Shown here one piece after another: positions 44,002 through 53,740 of a DNA stretch of 59,218 nt (position 1 is the first letter of the stretch; the number at the start of each line of letters is the position of its first letter). Below the pieces are notes generated by a model that worked only from the letters and a program-made list of their open reading frames with translations, did not search any database and was not told where the DNA came from. The stretch spans positions 1-59,218 of the forward strand of contig CATXJC010000006.1 in the NCBI GenBank assembly GCA_958369755.1. The letters run 5' to 3'. Source of the DNA: an uncultured Prevotella sp. (GTDB lineage: Bacteria > Bacteroidota > Bacteroidia > Bacteroidales > Bacteroidaceae). The position numbers were made by a program, and so were the translations under genes.

Positions 44002-44502
44002 ATGAGTATAGATTTGATAAAACGACTCGGCATCTTCGTGGTGCTCGTGCTGGTGCAGGGATTGGTGTTCAACCATATCCACTTGTTCAACTGCGCCACC
44101 CCCTTGCTGTATATTCTCATGGTGCTCCATTTCCGCAGAAACCACCCACGCTGGTCGGTGATGCTGTGGAGCTTCATGATGGGACTTTGTATCGACGTGT
44201 TTGCCAATACGCCGGGAGTAGCTGCAGCTTCGATGACCTTCATCGGACTGCTTCAGCCTTATCTTTTCGAACTCTTCGTGCCAAGAGACAGTGCCGACGA
44301 CCTGGAGCCGTCCATGCGCACCATCGGTGTCGGTTCGTATGTTCTCTACACGTTGGTTATCGTACTCGTTTATAATCTGGTATTCTTTACTCTGGAGACC
44401 TTCAATTTCTTCAATTGGATGGAGTGGCTCCTCCGCATCGGTGGCGGTACAGCCATCACGATGCTGCTCATCATGGCATTGGAGAGCTTCCGCAAGGGAT
44501 AG
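44002..44502 (+). CDS. mreD: Rod shape-determining protein MreD
   Basis: 166 aa. Five to six hydrophobic helices (IFVVLVLVQGLVFNHIHLF; MLWSFMMGLCIDVF; YVLYTLVIVLVYNLVFF). The sequence is weakly conserved, but length, topology and position between mreC and mrdA identify it. Inner-membrane component of the elongasome. Confidence 0.9.
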   Translation: MSIDLIKRLGIFVVLVLVQGLVFNHIHLFNCATPLLYILMVLHFRRNHPRWSVMLWSFMMGLCIDVFANTPGVAAASMTFIGLLQPYLFELFVPRDSADDLEPSMRTIGVGSYVLYTLVIVLVYNLVFFTLETFNFFNWMEWLLRIGGGTAITMLLIMALESFRKG

Positions 44503-44565
44503 AACCTTGCTGCAAGACAGAGAACAGTAAAAGATCAAACAAAAAATTTCAGCTATATATATAAT

Positions 44566-46416
44566 ATGGTGGATTACAATCTTGATAAGCGTAAGTATGT
44601 GATTGGTGGTGTGGCTATAGCAATTGTAGTCATATACGCCATTCGTCTCTTTACGCTTCAGATTATGAGTGAGGATTATAAGAAGAATGCCGATTCCAAT
44701 GCCTTCCTGAAGCAGATAGAGTTTCCATCACGTGGCGCCATCTACGATAGAAACGGCAAGCTGATGGTGTATAATTCGCCTTCCTATGATATCATGGTGG
44801 TGATGAAGGAGCAGGAGGGACGTCTGGATACGATGGACTTCTGCAACTCCCTGGGCATTACCAAGGAGGCTTTCGAGAAGCGAATGGAGACCATCAAGGA
44901 CAGAAACAAGAATCCCGGTTACTCGCGATATACCCAGCAGCTCTTCATGAGTCAGCTTTCTGACAAGGACTTCAGCGTCTTCCAGGAGAAGATGTTCCGG
45001 TTCCCCGGTTTCTATGTGCAGAAGCGAAGCGTGAGAGAATATGTCTATCCATACGCTGCCCATGTCCTGGGAGATGTGGGTGAGGTTTCGCCAAGCGATA
45101 TAGAGGAGGATGACTACTATCAGCCGGGTGACTATATCGGTAAGCTGGGACTGGAGAAGCATTACGAGAAGGAGCTCCGAGGTACCAAGGGCGTGAAGAT
45201 TATGCTTCGCGATGCCCGCGGAAGAATACAGGGAAGCTATCAGAACGGAAAACTCGACCAGCGGCCTGTTGCCGGTAAGGACCTGACGCTGGGTATCGAT
45301 GTCAATCTCCAGGCTCTGGGCGAAAGACTGCTGCAGGGCAAGATAGGAAGTATCGTTGCCATTGACCCAAGAGACGGATCGGTGCTGGCGATGGTTTCAT
45401 CTCCTTCCTATGATCCGCGCCGACTGGTGGGCAAGAATAGGGGAAAGATGCACAAGTGGCTGTCGCAGAATCCTTGGAAACCGCTCCTGAACCGTAGTAT
45501 CATGGGACAGTATCCTCCGGGTTCTACCTTCAAGACTTCCCAGGCGCTGACCTATCTTACCGAGGGAATCATCACTCCGGGCACAGCCTTCCCATGTAAT
45601 CATGGTTTCTCTTACAAAGGTCTGCATGTAGGATGTCATGGTCACCCGTCGCCTATTGCGCTGGTAGATGCCATCAGTACTTCCTGCAACGGTTACTTCT
45701 GCTGGGGACTTTATTACATGATAGGCAACAAGAAGAAGTATGGCTCGGTGCAGGAGGCGATGACCGTATGGAAAGACTATATGGTGAGTATGGGATTCGG
45801 CTATAAGCTGGGTATCGATTTGCCGGGCGAGAAGAGAGGTCTGATTCCTAATGCACAGTTCTATGACAAGGCCTACAAGGGCTCCTGGAACGGATTGACC
45901 GTCATCAGTATCTCTATCGGACAGGGTGAGGTGAACCTCACTCCTCTGCAGATTGCCAATCTGGGTGCCACCATCGCCAACCGAGGCTATTACTATGTGC
46001 CTCACGTAGTGCGTAAGGTGCAGGGCGAACCGCTCGATACGCTTTATACCCGTCGTCATTACACCAGGGCTTCGAAGCGAGCCTATGACTATGTGGTGGC
46101 TGGTATGAGAAGTTCGGCACTGAAGGGTACCTGTAAGATGCTCTCCCGTTACGACTTCGAGGCTTGCGGCAAGACCGGTACGGCTCAGAACCGTGGTCAC
46201 GACCACTCTGTTTTCATGGGCTTTGCTCCGATGAACAATCCGAGAATCGCCATCGCCGTGTATGTGGAGAATGGTGGATGGGGTGCCGACTACGGTGTGC
46301 CTATCGGAGGTTTGATGATGGAGCAGTATCTGAAAGGCAAGCTTTCTCCTGCTTCTGAAAGTCAGGCGGCACAGATGCAGGCACGAAGAATTGCCTACGG
46401 CTCTAGTAGCAGATAA
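44566..46416 (+). CDS. mrdA: Penicillin-binding protein 2 (elongation transpeptidase)
   Basis: 616 aa. An N-terminal TM helix (YVIGGVAIAIVVIYAIRLF), a PBP dimerisation domain (about 50-230, SRGAIYDRNGKLM) and a transpeptidase domain with S320-T-F-K323 (PPGSTFK, acylated serine), the SxN motif in ISTSCNGYF, and KTGT from K536 (CGKTGTAQN). It cross-links lateral-wall peptidoglycan with RodA. Beta-lactam target. Confidence 0.96.
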   Translation: MVDYNLDKRKYVIGGVAIAIVVIYAIRLFTLQIMSEDYKKNADSNAFLKQIEFPSRGAIYDRNGKLMVYNSPSYDIMVVMKEQEGRLDTMDFCNSLGITKEAFEKRMETIKDRNKNPGYSRYTQQLFMSQLSDKDFSVFQEKMFRFPGFYVQKRSVREYVYPYAAHVLGDVGEVSPSDIEEDDYYQPGDYIGKLGLEKHYEKELRGTKGVKIMLRDARGRIQGSYQNGKLDQRPVAGKDLTLGIDVNLQALGERLLQGKIGSIVAIDPRDGSVLAMVSSPSYDPRRLVGKNRGKMHKWLSQNPWKPLLNRSIMGQYPPGSTFKTSQALTYLTEGIITPGTAFPCNHGFSYKGLHVGCHGHPSPIALVDAISTSCNGYFCWGLYYMIGNKKKYGSVQEAMTVWKDYMVSMGFGYKLGIDLPGEKRGLIPNAQFYDKAYKGSWNGLTVISISIGQGEVNLTPLQIANLGATIANRGYYYVPHVVRKVQGEPLDTLYTRRHYTRASKRAYDYVVAGMRSSALKGTCKMLSRYDFEACGKTGTAQNRGHDHSVFMGFAPMNNPRIAIAVYVENGGWGADYGVPIGGLMMEQYLKGKLSPASESQAAQMQARRIAYGSSSR

Positions 46417-46491
46417 TATACTGAAGTTTCAAATCAAAACTGCAGTTTCTATCCTGAGACTGCAGTTTCAATTCATTGAATAATAAAGACA

Positions 46492-47964
46492 ATGGCTCAA
46501 TCAGATAATAAACAACCAGCTGGTATTCTCCGTTCGCTCGACTGGTGGACCATCGGCATCTATCTGGCATTGCTCTGCTTCGGCTGGATCAGTGTCTGCG
46601 GTGCCAGCTATACCTATGGCGACAACGATATCTTCAGTCTGGGTGCCCGTTCGGGTATGCAGATTATATGGATAGGTACCTCCATCGCACTGGGCTTCGT
46701 CATCCTGATGATGGACGACCGGTTTTTCGATACCTTCGCCTACGTGATCTATGCCGTGCTGATATTGCTGCTTTTTGCCACGATATTCAATCCGCATAGC
46801 ATCAAGGGTTCGCACTCCTGGCTGGTGCTGGGACCGCTGCGACTGCAGCCTGCCGAGTTCGGTAAGTTTGCTACGGCGCTAGCTGTGGCGAAGTTTATGT
46901 GTAGCTATGGATTCAATATCCATAAGATGAAGCATTTCATGGCGGCTATGGGCATCATCATTTTGCCTATGATATGTATCGTGGGACAGCGCGAGACGGG
47001 TTCGGCATTGGTATATTCCGCCTTCTTCCTGATGCTTTACCGCGAGGGAATGCCGGGTGCCATCCTCTTTACCGGAGTCTCGATGGTGGTTTACTTTGTG
47101 GTGGGTATCAAGTACGAGAACGTGACGATGTGGGATACCTACACCTCGGTGGGAAAGTTCACGGTGCTGCTGCTGGTGCAGATCTTCACGGCAGGACTGG
47201 TGAACAGCTATACGGGCAACAGGAAGCATGCTCTCATCATCCTGTGCTACTCGGTGGGCATCACGCTCATCTTTGCACTCTTCTCCACCTACATCATTCC
47301 GTTTGACATCGTATGGGTGCAGCTTCTGCTCTGTGCGGTGATGATCGGATTCCTGGTGTATCACGGTCTGAGGACCCGCTTCCGCAACTATTTCCTGATT
47401 TCGATATTCGCAATGGGAAGTATTGCCTTCTTCTACAGTGCCGATTACGTGCTGAACAACGTGATGGAACCTCATCAGCGAGTGCGTATCAATGTGCTGC
47501 TGGGATTGGACGAAGACCTGGCGGGTGCCGGATATAATGTGCATCAGAGTGAGATAGCCATCGGTTCGGGTGGCTTGCAGGGAAAGGGATTCCTGAACGG
47601 AACCCAGACCAAGCTGAAGTTCGTGCCTGAGCAGGATACCGACTTCATCTTCTGTACGGTAGGAGAGGAGGAAGGATTCCTGGGTTCGGCAGGTGTGCTG
47701 CTGCTCTTTCTGATGTTGATATTGAGATTGATACATCTGGCGGAGCGACAACCTTTCAAGTTCGGGCGAATATACGGCTACTGTGTGCTCTCGGTATTCC
47801 TGTTCCACCTATTTATTAATGTGGGAATGGTGCTGGGACTGACGCCGGTAATCGGTATTCCGCTTCCATTCTTCAGTTATGGAGGCAGTTCGCTCTGGGG
47901 CTTTACCATCCTGCTTTTCATCTTCCTGCGTATTGATGCCGGAAGAAACCTGGTAAGAAGCTAG
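46492..47964 (+). CDS. rodA: Peptidoglycan glycosyltransferase RodA (SEDS family)
   Basis: 490 aa, longer than E. coli RodA (about 370). The first TM is WWTIGIYLALLCFGWISV. Conserved SEDS blocks are present: LRLQPAEFGKFATALAVAKF, HQRVRINVLLGL, and the C-terminal GMVLGLTPVIGIPLPFFSYGGSS. Extra TM segments in the middle (residues about 215-310) account for the length. It polymerises lipid II with PBP2. Last gene of the operon; a terminator follows. Confidence 0.95.
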   Translation: MAQSDNKQPAGILRSLDWWTIGIYLALLCFGWISVCGASYTYGDNDIFSLGARSGMQIIWIGTSIALGFVILMMDDRFFDTFAYVIYAVLILLLFATIFNPHSIKGSHSWLVLGPLRLQPAEFGKFATALAVAKFMCSYGFNIHKMKHFMAAMGIIILPMICIVGQRETGSALVYSAFFLMLYREGMPGAILFTGVSMVVYFVVGIKYENVTMWDTYTSVGKFTVLLLVQIFTAGLVNSYTGNRKHALIILCYSVGITLIFALFSTYIIPFDIVWVQLLLCAVMIGFLVYHGLRTRFRNYFLISIFAMGSIAFFYSADYVLNNVMEPHQRVRINVLLGLDEDLAGAGYNVHQSEIAIGSGGLQGKGFLNGTQTKLKFVPEQDTDFIFCTVGEEEGFLGSAGVLLLFLMLILRLIHLAERQPFKFGRIYGYCVLSVFLFHLFINVGMVLGLTPVIGIPLPFFSYGGSSLWGFTILLFIFLRIDAGRNLVRS

Positions 47965-47980
47965 ATTTTACAGCATAAAA

Positions 47981-48014
47981 AAATGACCAGTGAGATACGT
48001 CTCATTGGTCATTT
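47981..48014. terminator. Bidirectional terminator between rodA and gldH
   Basis: AAATGACCAGTGAGA (47981-47995) pairs with TCTCATTGGTCATTT (48000-48014), one wobble, with A and T runs on the outer sides. Its right arm overlaps the last codons of gldH. Confidence 0.85.
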
Positions 48015-48484
48015 TTCGTTATTTTCACTCCGATGTCGCTTACACCCGGAAGAATTTCTCGCTTCATATCATGGCGGATGGCGATATGGATGGAATCGCC
48101 TCTGTTTATCTTATAGATATTGATAGGGAAGTTGTACTGATAGTAGCTGATGCCCTGTCCCTTGTTCTCGCCATGCTGGTTGATGAGCTGGCAGAGTAGG
48201 GTATCAGTCTTCTCGATACGCTTGCCCTTGTTGGCAGGGTAGATGGTCTGGTTCACGATGAGTGTCAATGCCGTAAACGGATAGGCACCCGTGGTTCTCA
48301 GACCCAGGCTCTGCCGGTAATAGCCGGTGGCAGCCATCGGAGGGATTTCGAACGATAGGGTATCGTTCTTCTCCCATCCTGCAATCGGCGTGTGGGCATA
48401 TTCATCATATACCTTGGCATGATTGCAAGCGCTGAAGGCTATGGTTGCCACCAGTATGAAAACGAAATGAATCAGTCTTTTCAT
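48002..48484 (-). CDS. gldH: GldH-family lipoprotein
   Basis: 160 aa. Signal peptide with lipobox IAFSAC (C20), then the GldH pattern (VYDEYAHTPIAGWEKNDTLSF, YYRQSLGLRTTGAYPF). GldH belongs to the set of gliding/type IX secretion accessory lipoproteins but also occurs in non-gliding Prevotella, where its job is unclear. It is 2 bp downstream of the RicT-like gene. Confidence 0.85.
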   Translation of the reverse strand: MKRLIHFVFILVATIAFSACNHAKVYDEYAHTPIAGWEKNDTLSFEIPPMAATGYYRQSLGLRTTGAYPFTALTLIVNQTIYPANKGKRIEKTDTLLCQLINQHGENKGQGISYYQYNFPINIYKINRGDSIHIAIRHDMKREILPGVSDIGVKITKNDQ

Positions 48485-48486
48485 TT

Positions 48487-49818
48487 TTACTTCTTGTCCT
48501 CCTGTGGCTTGTTATTCTCGCCCTGCTGAGGCTTGTTATTATTGCCTTGCTGAGGCTTATTGTTATTGCCCTGTTGAGGTCTGTTTCCCTGCTGGCGAGG
48601 TCCCTTGTTCCTATTATCCCTATTGCGGTTATTGCCGTTTGGCTGACGGTTATCTCCCTTCTCTGAACGGTTGCCGTTTGGCTGGCGGTTCTCGTTTCTT
48701 TCCGGGCGGTTCGCATTGCGGTTCTTGTTCTTCTTCTTTTTCTTCGCCTTGTCGAATCGGCTGAGATCAGACTCATTGAGCAGGTCGATGCTCTTGGAAG
48801 TTTCCTTCATCTTGCCATTCTCCATCAGGCTGAGCGGTTTCTCGCCCTGTTTATTCATCTCGATGATTTCCTTGGCACGTTCTGCTGTGATGGTCTCCAG
48901 GTTGGAAGCCATGTTCTTGTCAGAAGAGTAGGTGATGAGTCCGGCAAGGATATCTACCTTGAACTGATGGAACTCGCCGTCGGCAGTCTGAAGCACGGCA
49001 TCCTTAGGTGGCATCTTTCGGCTTGCCTCTACATAGTTATCTACCTCGTAGTTGAGGCAGCACTTCAGTTTGGCGCACATGCCAGCCAACTTCTGAGGGT
49101 TGAGCGAGATGTCCTGGTAGCGTGCAGCATTGGTGCTCACACTTACGAAGTTCTTCATCCAGGTAGCGCAGCAGAGTTCTCTGCCGCAAGGACCGGTACC
49201 GCCGATACGGCCAGCCTCCTGACGTGCACCAATCTGCTTCATCTCGATACGGACATGGAAGGTATCGGCAAGTACCTTGATGAGCTGGCGGAAATCTACA
49301 CGCTCATCAGCGATATAGTAGAAGATGGCCTTGTTGCCATCGCCCTGATACTCCACGTCGCCGATTTTCATCTTCAGGCCCAGGTCCTTGGCTATCTGAC
49401 GGCTCTGGATCATGGTGTCGTGTTCGCGGCTCTTGGCTTCCTTTGCCTTGTCGAGGTCCACCTGCTTGGCAAGTCGGTAGATGCGCTTGATGTCATCCTG
49501 CGACTTGAGGTTTGCCTTCTTGATCTGCAGTTTTACCAGTCGGCCGGTTAATGTTACTACACCCACGTCGTGACCCGGGTTAGCCTCTACAGCCACGATG
49601 TCGCCCTTCTTGAGGTCGAGGTTGTTAACATTGTGATAATATCCCTTTCGGGTATTTTTAAATTGCACTTCCACCAGGTCGGTGCTCTCTGCGTTTCCTG
49701 GCACGTCGGCTAGCCAGTCGTATGTGTTGAGCTGTCGGTCCTGACGCCCCACAGCCTTGCAGCATAGACCTCTATCGCAGCCATTCCACATTTTGAATTT
49801 CATATTTTTATAATCCAC
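48487..49818 (-). CDS. RicT/YaaT-like PSP1-domain protein with Asn/Gln-rich C-terminal tail
   Basis: 443 aa. The PSP1/RicT core (about 1-300) has paired-cysteine motifs NGCDRGLCC, GPCGRELCC and GMCAKLKCC, which in the Bacillus Ric proteins bind Fe-S clusters, plus ERVDFRQLIKVLADTFHVRIEM. From about residue 345 a lysine run (KKKKKKNKN) leads to a disordered tail of QPNGN and 8-residue GNNNKPQQ repeats. The Bacillus counterpart works with RNase Y in mRNA maturation; the tail could bind RNA. It lies between holB (62 bp) and gldH (2 bp). Confidence 0.85.
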   Translation of the reverse strand: MDYKNMKFKMWNGCDRGLCCKAVGRQDRQLNTYDWLADVPGNAESTDLVEVQFKNTRKGYYHNVNNLDLKKGDIVAVEANPGHDVGVVTLTGRLVKLQIKKANLKSQDDIKRIYRLAKQVDLDKAKEAKSREHDTMIQSRQIAKDLGLKMKIGDVEYQGDGNKAIFYYIADERVDFRQLIKVLADTFHVRIEMKQIGARQEAGRIGGTGPCGRELCCATWMKNFVSVSTNAARYQDISLNPQKLAGMCAKLKCCLNYEVDNYVEASRKMPPKDAVLQTADGEFHQFKVDILAGLITYSSDKNMASNLETITAERAKEIIEMNKQGEKPLSLMENGKMKETSKSIDLLNESDLSRFDKAKKKKKNKNRNANRPERNENRQPNGNRSEKGDNRQPNGNNRNRDNRNKGPRQQGNRPQQGNNNKPQQGNNNKPQQGENNKPQEDKK

Positions 49819-49880
49819 GATGTATTCTATTTATTATTTATTGATTAATATATATTGCCCTTTTGGGGGATGTATTTCCT

Positions 49881-50993
49881 TTATTTTCTGATGAGCAGAA
49901 CGATATTCTTCAGCGCCAGGTCGAAGAACACGATTTTCGGGTTGGCATTCTGGGCGATGAATCGCTTGCTTTCCTCGAAGAGATTGGAGATGTCGATGAT
50001 ATTCGCCTCGTTGATGAATCGGGCGAAGTTCCTGGCGAAATTCTCCTCCTCCTGTGTCATATAACTGAGTTCCGGCTGGCGGAAATTATACATGAAACTC
50101 TCGCGCAGCATGTGCATGAAGTAATCGAGCATTCGCTTCTGCTTCTCTCTGCCGAAGGTGGCAACCACCTCGCTCCACTTCTTCAAATCGTGGATGTTGC
50201 GCATATAGGAGAGGCGCATCAGCATGATGAACATATCCAGATGCTGGCGGTTTTCATTGCCAGAGTCCAGCTCCTCCAATGCATGGTTCCAGTTGCCGTT
50301 GGCGATTCGGGCGATGCGGTGGGCAGATTCTGCATCCAGCGCTCTTCGTTCTATGAGCGCTTTCTCCACCTCGGAAGTTTCAATCTTCTTCAGGTCGATA
50401 CGCTGTGCACGGCTTCTGATGGTTTCGAGCAGGAGTTCCGGCTGTTCGCTAACCAGGAGGAAGAGTGTCTGATGAGGCGGCTCTTCCAGCAGTTTCAATA
50501 TCTTATTGGCACTCGTGAGGTTCATACGCTCCGGCAACCATATCAGACTGATCTTGTATCCGCCCTGACTCGACATCATACTCAGTTCTCTCGAAAGATT
50601 GTCGGTCTCATCGGCGGTGATGATTGCCTGCTTGTTGAAGTCGGCATCAGTCTTGCCCATGCGCTGCATCCAGTCGCTGATCAGCACATACGGACCTTCC
50701 TGGAGGAGCATCTCACGCCATTCTTTCATAAAGTCGAGACTTACGGGCGTATGGTCGCCGCTCATCTCGGATGTCTTGATGGTAGGGAAGGTGAAGTGCA
50801 GGTCGGGATGCTCCCATTTTCTCAGCATCGGGGAATCGCCCAGCAGATAACTGGCAAAAGCCAGCGCCACTGCCAGTTTTCCACAACCTTGTGGACCGCA
50901 GAACATCAGTGCATGAGGCACACGATTCTCCTGAACCATCTCCATCAGACGGTTCCATATATCTTGCTGACCTATCACTTCACTATTTAACAT
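49881..50993 (-). CDS. holB: DNA polymerase III subunit delta' (HolB-like)
   Basis: 370 aa from the ATG at 50993 (MLNSEVIGQQDIWNRL); the start 11 codons upstream overlaps metF and is unlikely. The AAA+ fold has a degenerate P-loop GPQGCGKLAVA lacking the Thr/Ser after Lys, and sensor block LLEEPPHQTLFLLVSEQPELLL, as in delta' subunits. The zinc cysteines of the E. coli protein are not evident. Part of the sliding-clamp loader. It starts 14 bp after metF. Confidence 0.88.
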   Translation of the reverse strand: MLNSEVIGQQDIWNRLMEMVQENRVPHALMFCGPQGCGKLAVALAFASYLLGDSPMLRKWEHPDLHFTFPTIKTSEMSGDHTPVSLDFMKEWREMLLQEGPYVLISDWMQRMGKTDADFNKQAIITADETDNLSRELSMMSSQGGYKISLIWLPERMNLTSANKILKLLEEPPHQTLFLLVSEQPELLLETIRSRAQRIDLKKIETSEVEKALIERRALDAESAHRIARIANGNWNHALEELDSGNENRQHLDMFIMLMRLSYMRNIHDLKKWSEVVATFGREKQKRMLDYFMHMLRESFMYNFRQPELSYMTQEEENFARNFARFINEANIIDISNLFEESKRFIAQNANPKIVFFDLALKNIVLLIRK

Positions 50994-51006
50994 TGAACTT
51001 TGAACT

Positions 51007-51963
51007 TTAAAATAAAATTTTTGCAATTTGCTTCACGCTATCCACCGCCGAAACGGTGAAGAAATGGATATGATTGTATCCGTGATCGAAGAGATCTTTC
51101 ACCTGGGCAGTCGTCCACTCGATACCGAGTGCCTTGGCATCTTCATCGCTCTTGCACTTCAAAACCTCCTGCGCCAGAGCTTCCGGGATGTCGCAATGGA
51201 AGGTCTTGGGTACCATGGTGAGCTGACTCAGCTTGGCGAATGGCTTCAGCGCCGGAACGATAGGGATGGTGATGCCCATCTGGCGAGCCTTCTCTACAAA
51301 AGCATAGAATTTCTCGTTGTCGTAGAAGAGCTGGGTGATGGCATAGTCTGCGCCCAACTGCTGCTTCTCCAGGAGATGCTGCATGTCCATCTCCAGATTA
51401 GGAGCCTCTTCGTGCTTCTCCGGATAGCAGGCTACGCCACAGCAGAATTTATCACCCGGATGCTTGATCGGGGTGCCGTCGAAGAAGAAACCGTCGTTAA
51501 ACTGGTTTACTTGCTTCAGCAGGTCGGTGGCGTTGGTATGGCCGTTTTCTGTTGGAGTAAACTGTCGGTCTTCCTTCGCCTTGTCGCCTCTCAGCACAAG
51601 GATATTGCTGATGCCCAGAAACTGGAGATCGAGCAATTCGTATTCGATGTCTTCCTTCGTGGCACCGCTACAGATGACGTGAGGGATGACAGGGATGTCG
51701 TACTTATTCTGGATTGCGCCTGCGATGGCAACGGTGCCAGGGCGGCGACGCACACGCTGACGAGTGAGGAGACCGTTTTCCAGTTCCTTGTAAACATACT
51801 CGCTGTGGTGTGTGGTAATGTTGATAAACCGTGGGCCGAAGTCCTTGAGGCTGTCGATGGTGCGGAAGAGAGCCGCAGTGCCATTACCCTTGAGAGGTGG
51901 CAAAACCTCGAAAGAGAAGCCTCTTTTGTCGCCCTTCTGATGTAAGAATTCTGCGATGTTCAT
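51007..51963 (-). CDS. metF: Methylenetetrahydrofolate reductase
   Basis: 318 aa TIM barrel. FSFEVLPPLKGN contains the catalytic glutamate; THHSEYV, ILVLRGDK and ADYAITQLFYD follow. It reduces 5,10-methylene-THF to 5-methyl-THF with FAD for methionine synthesis. First gene of the minus-strand group metF-holB-ricT-gldH, with a promoter at 51998. Confidence 0.95.
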   Translation of the reverse strand: MNIAEFLHQKGDKRGFSFEVLPPLKGNGTAALFRTIDSLKDFGPRFINITTHHSEYVYKELENGLLTRQRVRRRPGTVAIAGAIQNKYDIPVIPHVICSGATKEDIEYELLDLQFLGISNILVLRGDKAKEDRQFTPTENGHTNATDLLKQVNQFNDGFFFDGTPIKHPGDKFCCGVACYPEKHEEAPNLEMDMQHLLEKQQLGADYAITQLFYDNEKFYAFVEKARQMGITIPIVPALKPFAKLSQLTMVPKTFHCDIPEALAQEVLKCKSDEDAKALGIEWTTAQVKDLFDHGYNHIHFFTVSAVDSVKQIAKILF

Positions 51964-51997
51964 ATTACGTAATATCTATGTGCTCTTATTTTGGTTG

Positions 51998-52005
51998 CAA
52001 ATTTA
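51998..52005 (-). promoter_or_regulatory. Promoter -7 element (TAAATTTG) for metF
   Basis: The minus strand reads TAAATTTGC, 34 nt upstream of the metF start. Confidence 0.6.
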
Positions 52006-52103
52006 CAAAAAAAATAGGGGAAATGTGCAGATTATGCGTATTATTTTAAAATAAACAGATAAAAATATAAAAATAAACAAATAAAAAAATAACCTATAGT
52101 AAA

Positions 52104-53564
52104 ATGGAACAACAACAAACGGGCTCTAAGGCCTATCTTTTCTCGATTGTGATGGTCGCCGTATTGGGTGGCTTGCTTTTCGGTTACGATACCGCAGTGA
52201 TATCAGGTGCCGAGAAGGGTTTGCAGGCATTCTTCAAGGGTGCCGGTGATTTCGAATACACCGATGTGATGCACGGATTCACTTCTTCCAGTGCGCTGAT
52301 CGGCTGTATCATCGGTAGTTCGCTTTCCGGTCTTTTCGCCAGCAGACTGGGTCGCAAGCGCTCGCTCATCTTTGCGGGTGTCTGCTTCTTCCTCTCAGCC
52401 TGGGGATCCATGGAACCGGAATCTTATCTCCTGCCTCAGGGACATGCCGACTGGACGTTGCTGGTGGTATTCAACTTCTATCGTGTGCTGGGTGGTATCG
52501 GTGTAGGTATGGCTTCTGCCATCTGTCCGATGTATATCGGCGAAATCGCTCCGAGCAATATGCGCGGTATGCTGGTGAGCTGCAATCAGTTTGCCATCAT
52601 CTTCGGTCAGCTGGTGGTTTACTTCGTCAATTTCATCATTATGGGTTCCCATGCCAATCCTATCTATGATGCTGCGGGTGCCATCGCCAATATGGTGGAT
52701 GCGCAGTGGACCATCGAGACGGGCTGGAGATATATGTTTGGAAGCGAGATGGTTCCGGCAGGACTGTTCACCTTCCTGATCTGCTTCGTACCTGAGACTC
52801 CTCGTTATCTCGTGATGATCGGACAGGATGAGAAGGCATACGGCGTGCTTGCCAAGATCAATGGTTCTGAGAAGGCACGTGAGATTATCCACGATATCAA
52901 GAATACGGTGACCGTGAAGACCGAGAAGCTCTTCTCTTACGGTTTTATGTGTATCTTTGTGGGCGTGATGCTTTCTGTATTCCAGCAGGCAGTGGGTATC
53001 AATGCGGTGCTTTATTATGCGCCTCGTATCTTCCAGGATATGGGAATGGGTAATCCGATGGTTCAGACCGTCATCATGGGTATTGTGAATATCTCGTTTA
53101 CGCTGGTAGCTGTCTTTACGGTAGAGAAGCTGGGTCGCAAGCCATTGCTTATCTTTGGTTCCATCGGCATGGCAGCAGGAGCCTTGGGCGTAGCCTTGAC
53201 CTTTGGAAATGAAGCCTTGAGTACGGTTACCATGCTGAGTATCATGGTATATAGTGCCAGCTTTATGTTCTCCTGGGGACCTATTGCCTGGGTGCTTATC
53301 GCCGAGCTTTTCCCGAATACCATCCGTGGTGCGGCTGTGGCGATTGCCGTAGCTTTCCAGTGGATATTCAACTTCATCGTCAGCTCTACCTTTGTACCGA
53401 TGTTCAATATGCACCTGACTCCGGGCGATGATTTCGGTCATTGGTTTACCTATGGTCTGTATGGTGCCATCTGTATCGTTGCAGCCATCTTCGTATGGAA
53501 GCTGGTACCTGAAACCAAGGGCAAGAGCTTGGAGGATATGAGCAAGCTCTGGAAGAAAGATTAG
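52104..53564 (+). CDS. MFS sugar:H+ symporter (XylE/GalP-like)
   Basis: 486 aa, 12 TM. Sugar-porter signatures are present: LFGYDTAVISGAEKGL, SRLGRKRSL (loop 2-3), GVGMASAICPMYIGEIAP, VFQQAVGINAVLYYAPRIF, EKLGRKPLLIFG and the C-terminal PETKGKSLEDM. QQAVGIN is the hexose/pentose-binding helix-7 motif. It probably takes up D-xylose, glucose or arabinose; the exact sugar cannot be read. Single-gene unit with its own terminator. Its leader is very A-rich. Confidence 0.92.
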   Translation: MEQQQTGSKAYLFSIVMVAVLGGLLFGYDTAVISGAEKGLQAFFKGAGDFEYTDVMHGFTSSSALIGCIIGSSLSGLFASRLGRKRSLIFAGVCFFLSAWGSMEPESYLLPQGHADWTLLVVFNFYRVLGGIGVGMASAICPMYIGEIAPSNMRGMLVSCNQFAIIFGQLVVYFVNFIIMGSHANPIYDAAGAIANMVDAQWTIETGWRYMFGSEMVPAGLFTFLICFVPETPRYLVMIGQDEKAYGVLAKINGSEKAREIIHDIKNTVTVKTEKLFSYGFMCIFVGVMLSVFQQAVGINAVLYYAPRIFQDMGMGNPMVQTVIMGIVNISFTLVAVFTVEKLGRKPLLIFGSIGMAAGALGVALTFGNEALSTVTMLSIMVYSASFMFSWGPIAWVLIAELFPNTIRGAAVAIAVAFQWIFNFIVSSTFVPMFNMHLTPGDDFGHWFTYGLYGAICIVAAIFVWKLVPETKGKSLEDMSKLWKKD

Positions 53565-53590
53565 GATACTGAAATATAGAATAAAAAAGT

Positions 53591-53627
53591 AAGGCGCGAT
53601 AGCAGGATAGCTATCGCGCCTTTTTAT
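53591..53627 (+). terminator. Terminator of the sugar symporter gene
   Basis: A perfect 13-bp stem, AAGGCGCGATAGC (53591-53603) with GCTATCGCGCCTT (53610-53622), and T run. Confidence 0.9.
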
Positions 53628-53740
53628 GTAGTTTTCACGCTGAGTGATAAATTCAGACCATATATTTGTAAGTTGTTTGTATTTAAAAGAGTATTAACTT
53701 TATTTCTTGAATTTGAATTAGAATCACAGGGTGATTCTTT

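Noticed and set aside
43102..44538. 478-codon open frame antisense to mreC and mreD
   Set aside because: His/Gln-rich shadow of two well-supported genes; no start signal and no domain.
50993..51026. Upstream start of holB inside metF
   Set aside because: It would overlap metF by 20 nt and add residues (MQKFYFKVQSS) not matching the delta' N-terminus; MLNSEVIGQQ is the natural start.
52395..53441. 348-codon minus-strand frame inside the sugar symporter
   Set aside because: The plus-strand frame carries all sugar-porter signatures; the antisense translation is low-complexity His/Arg-rich.
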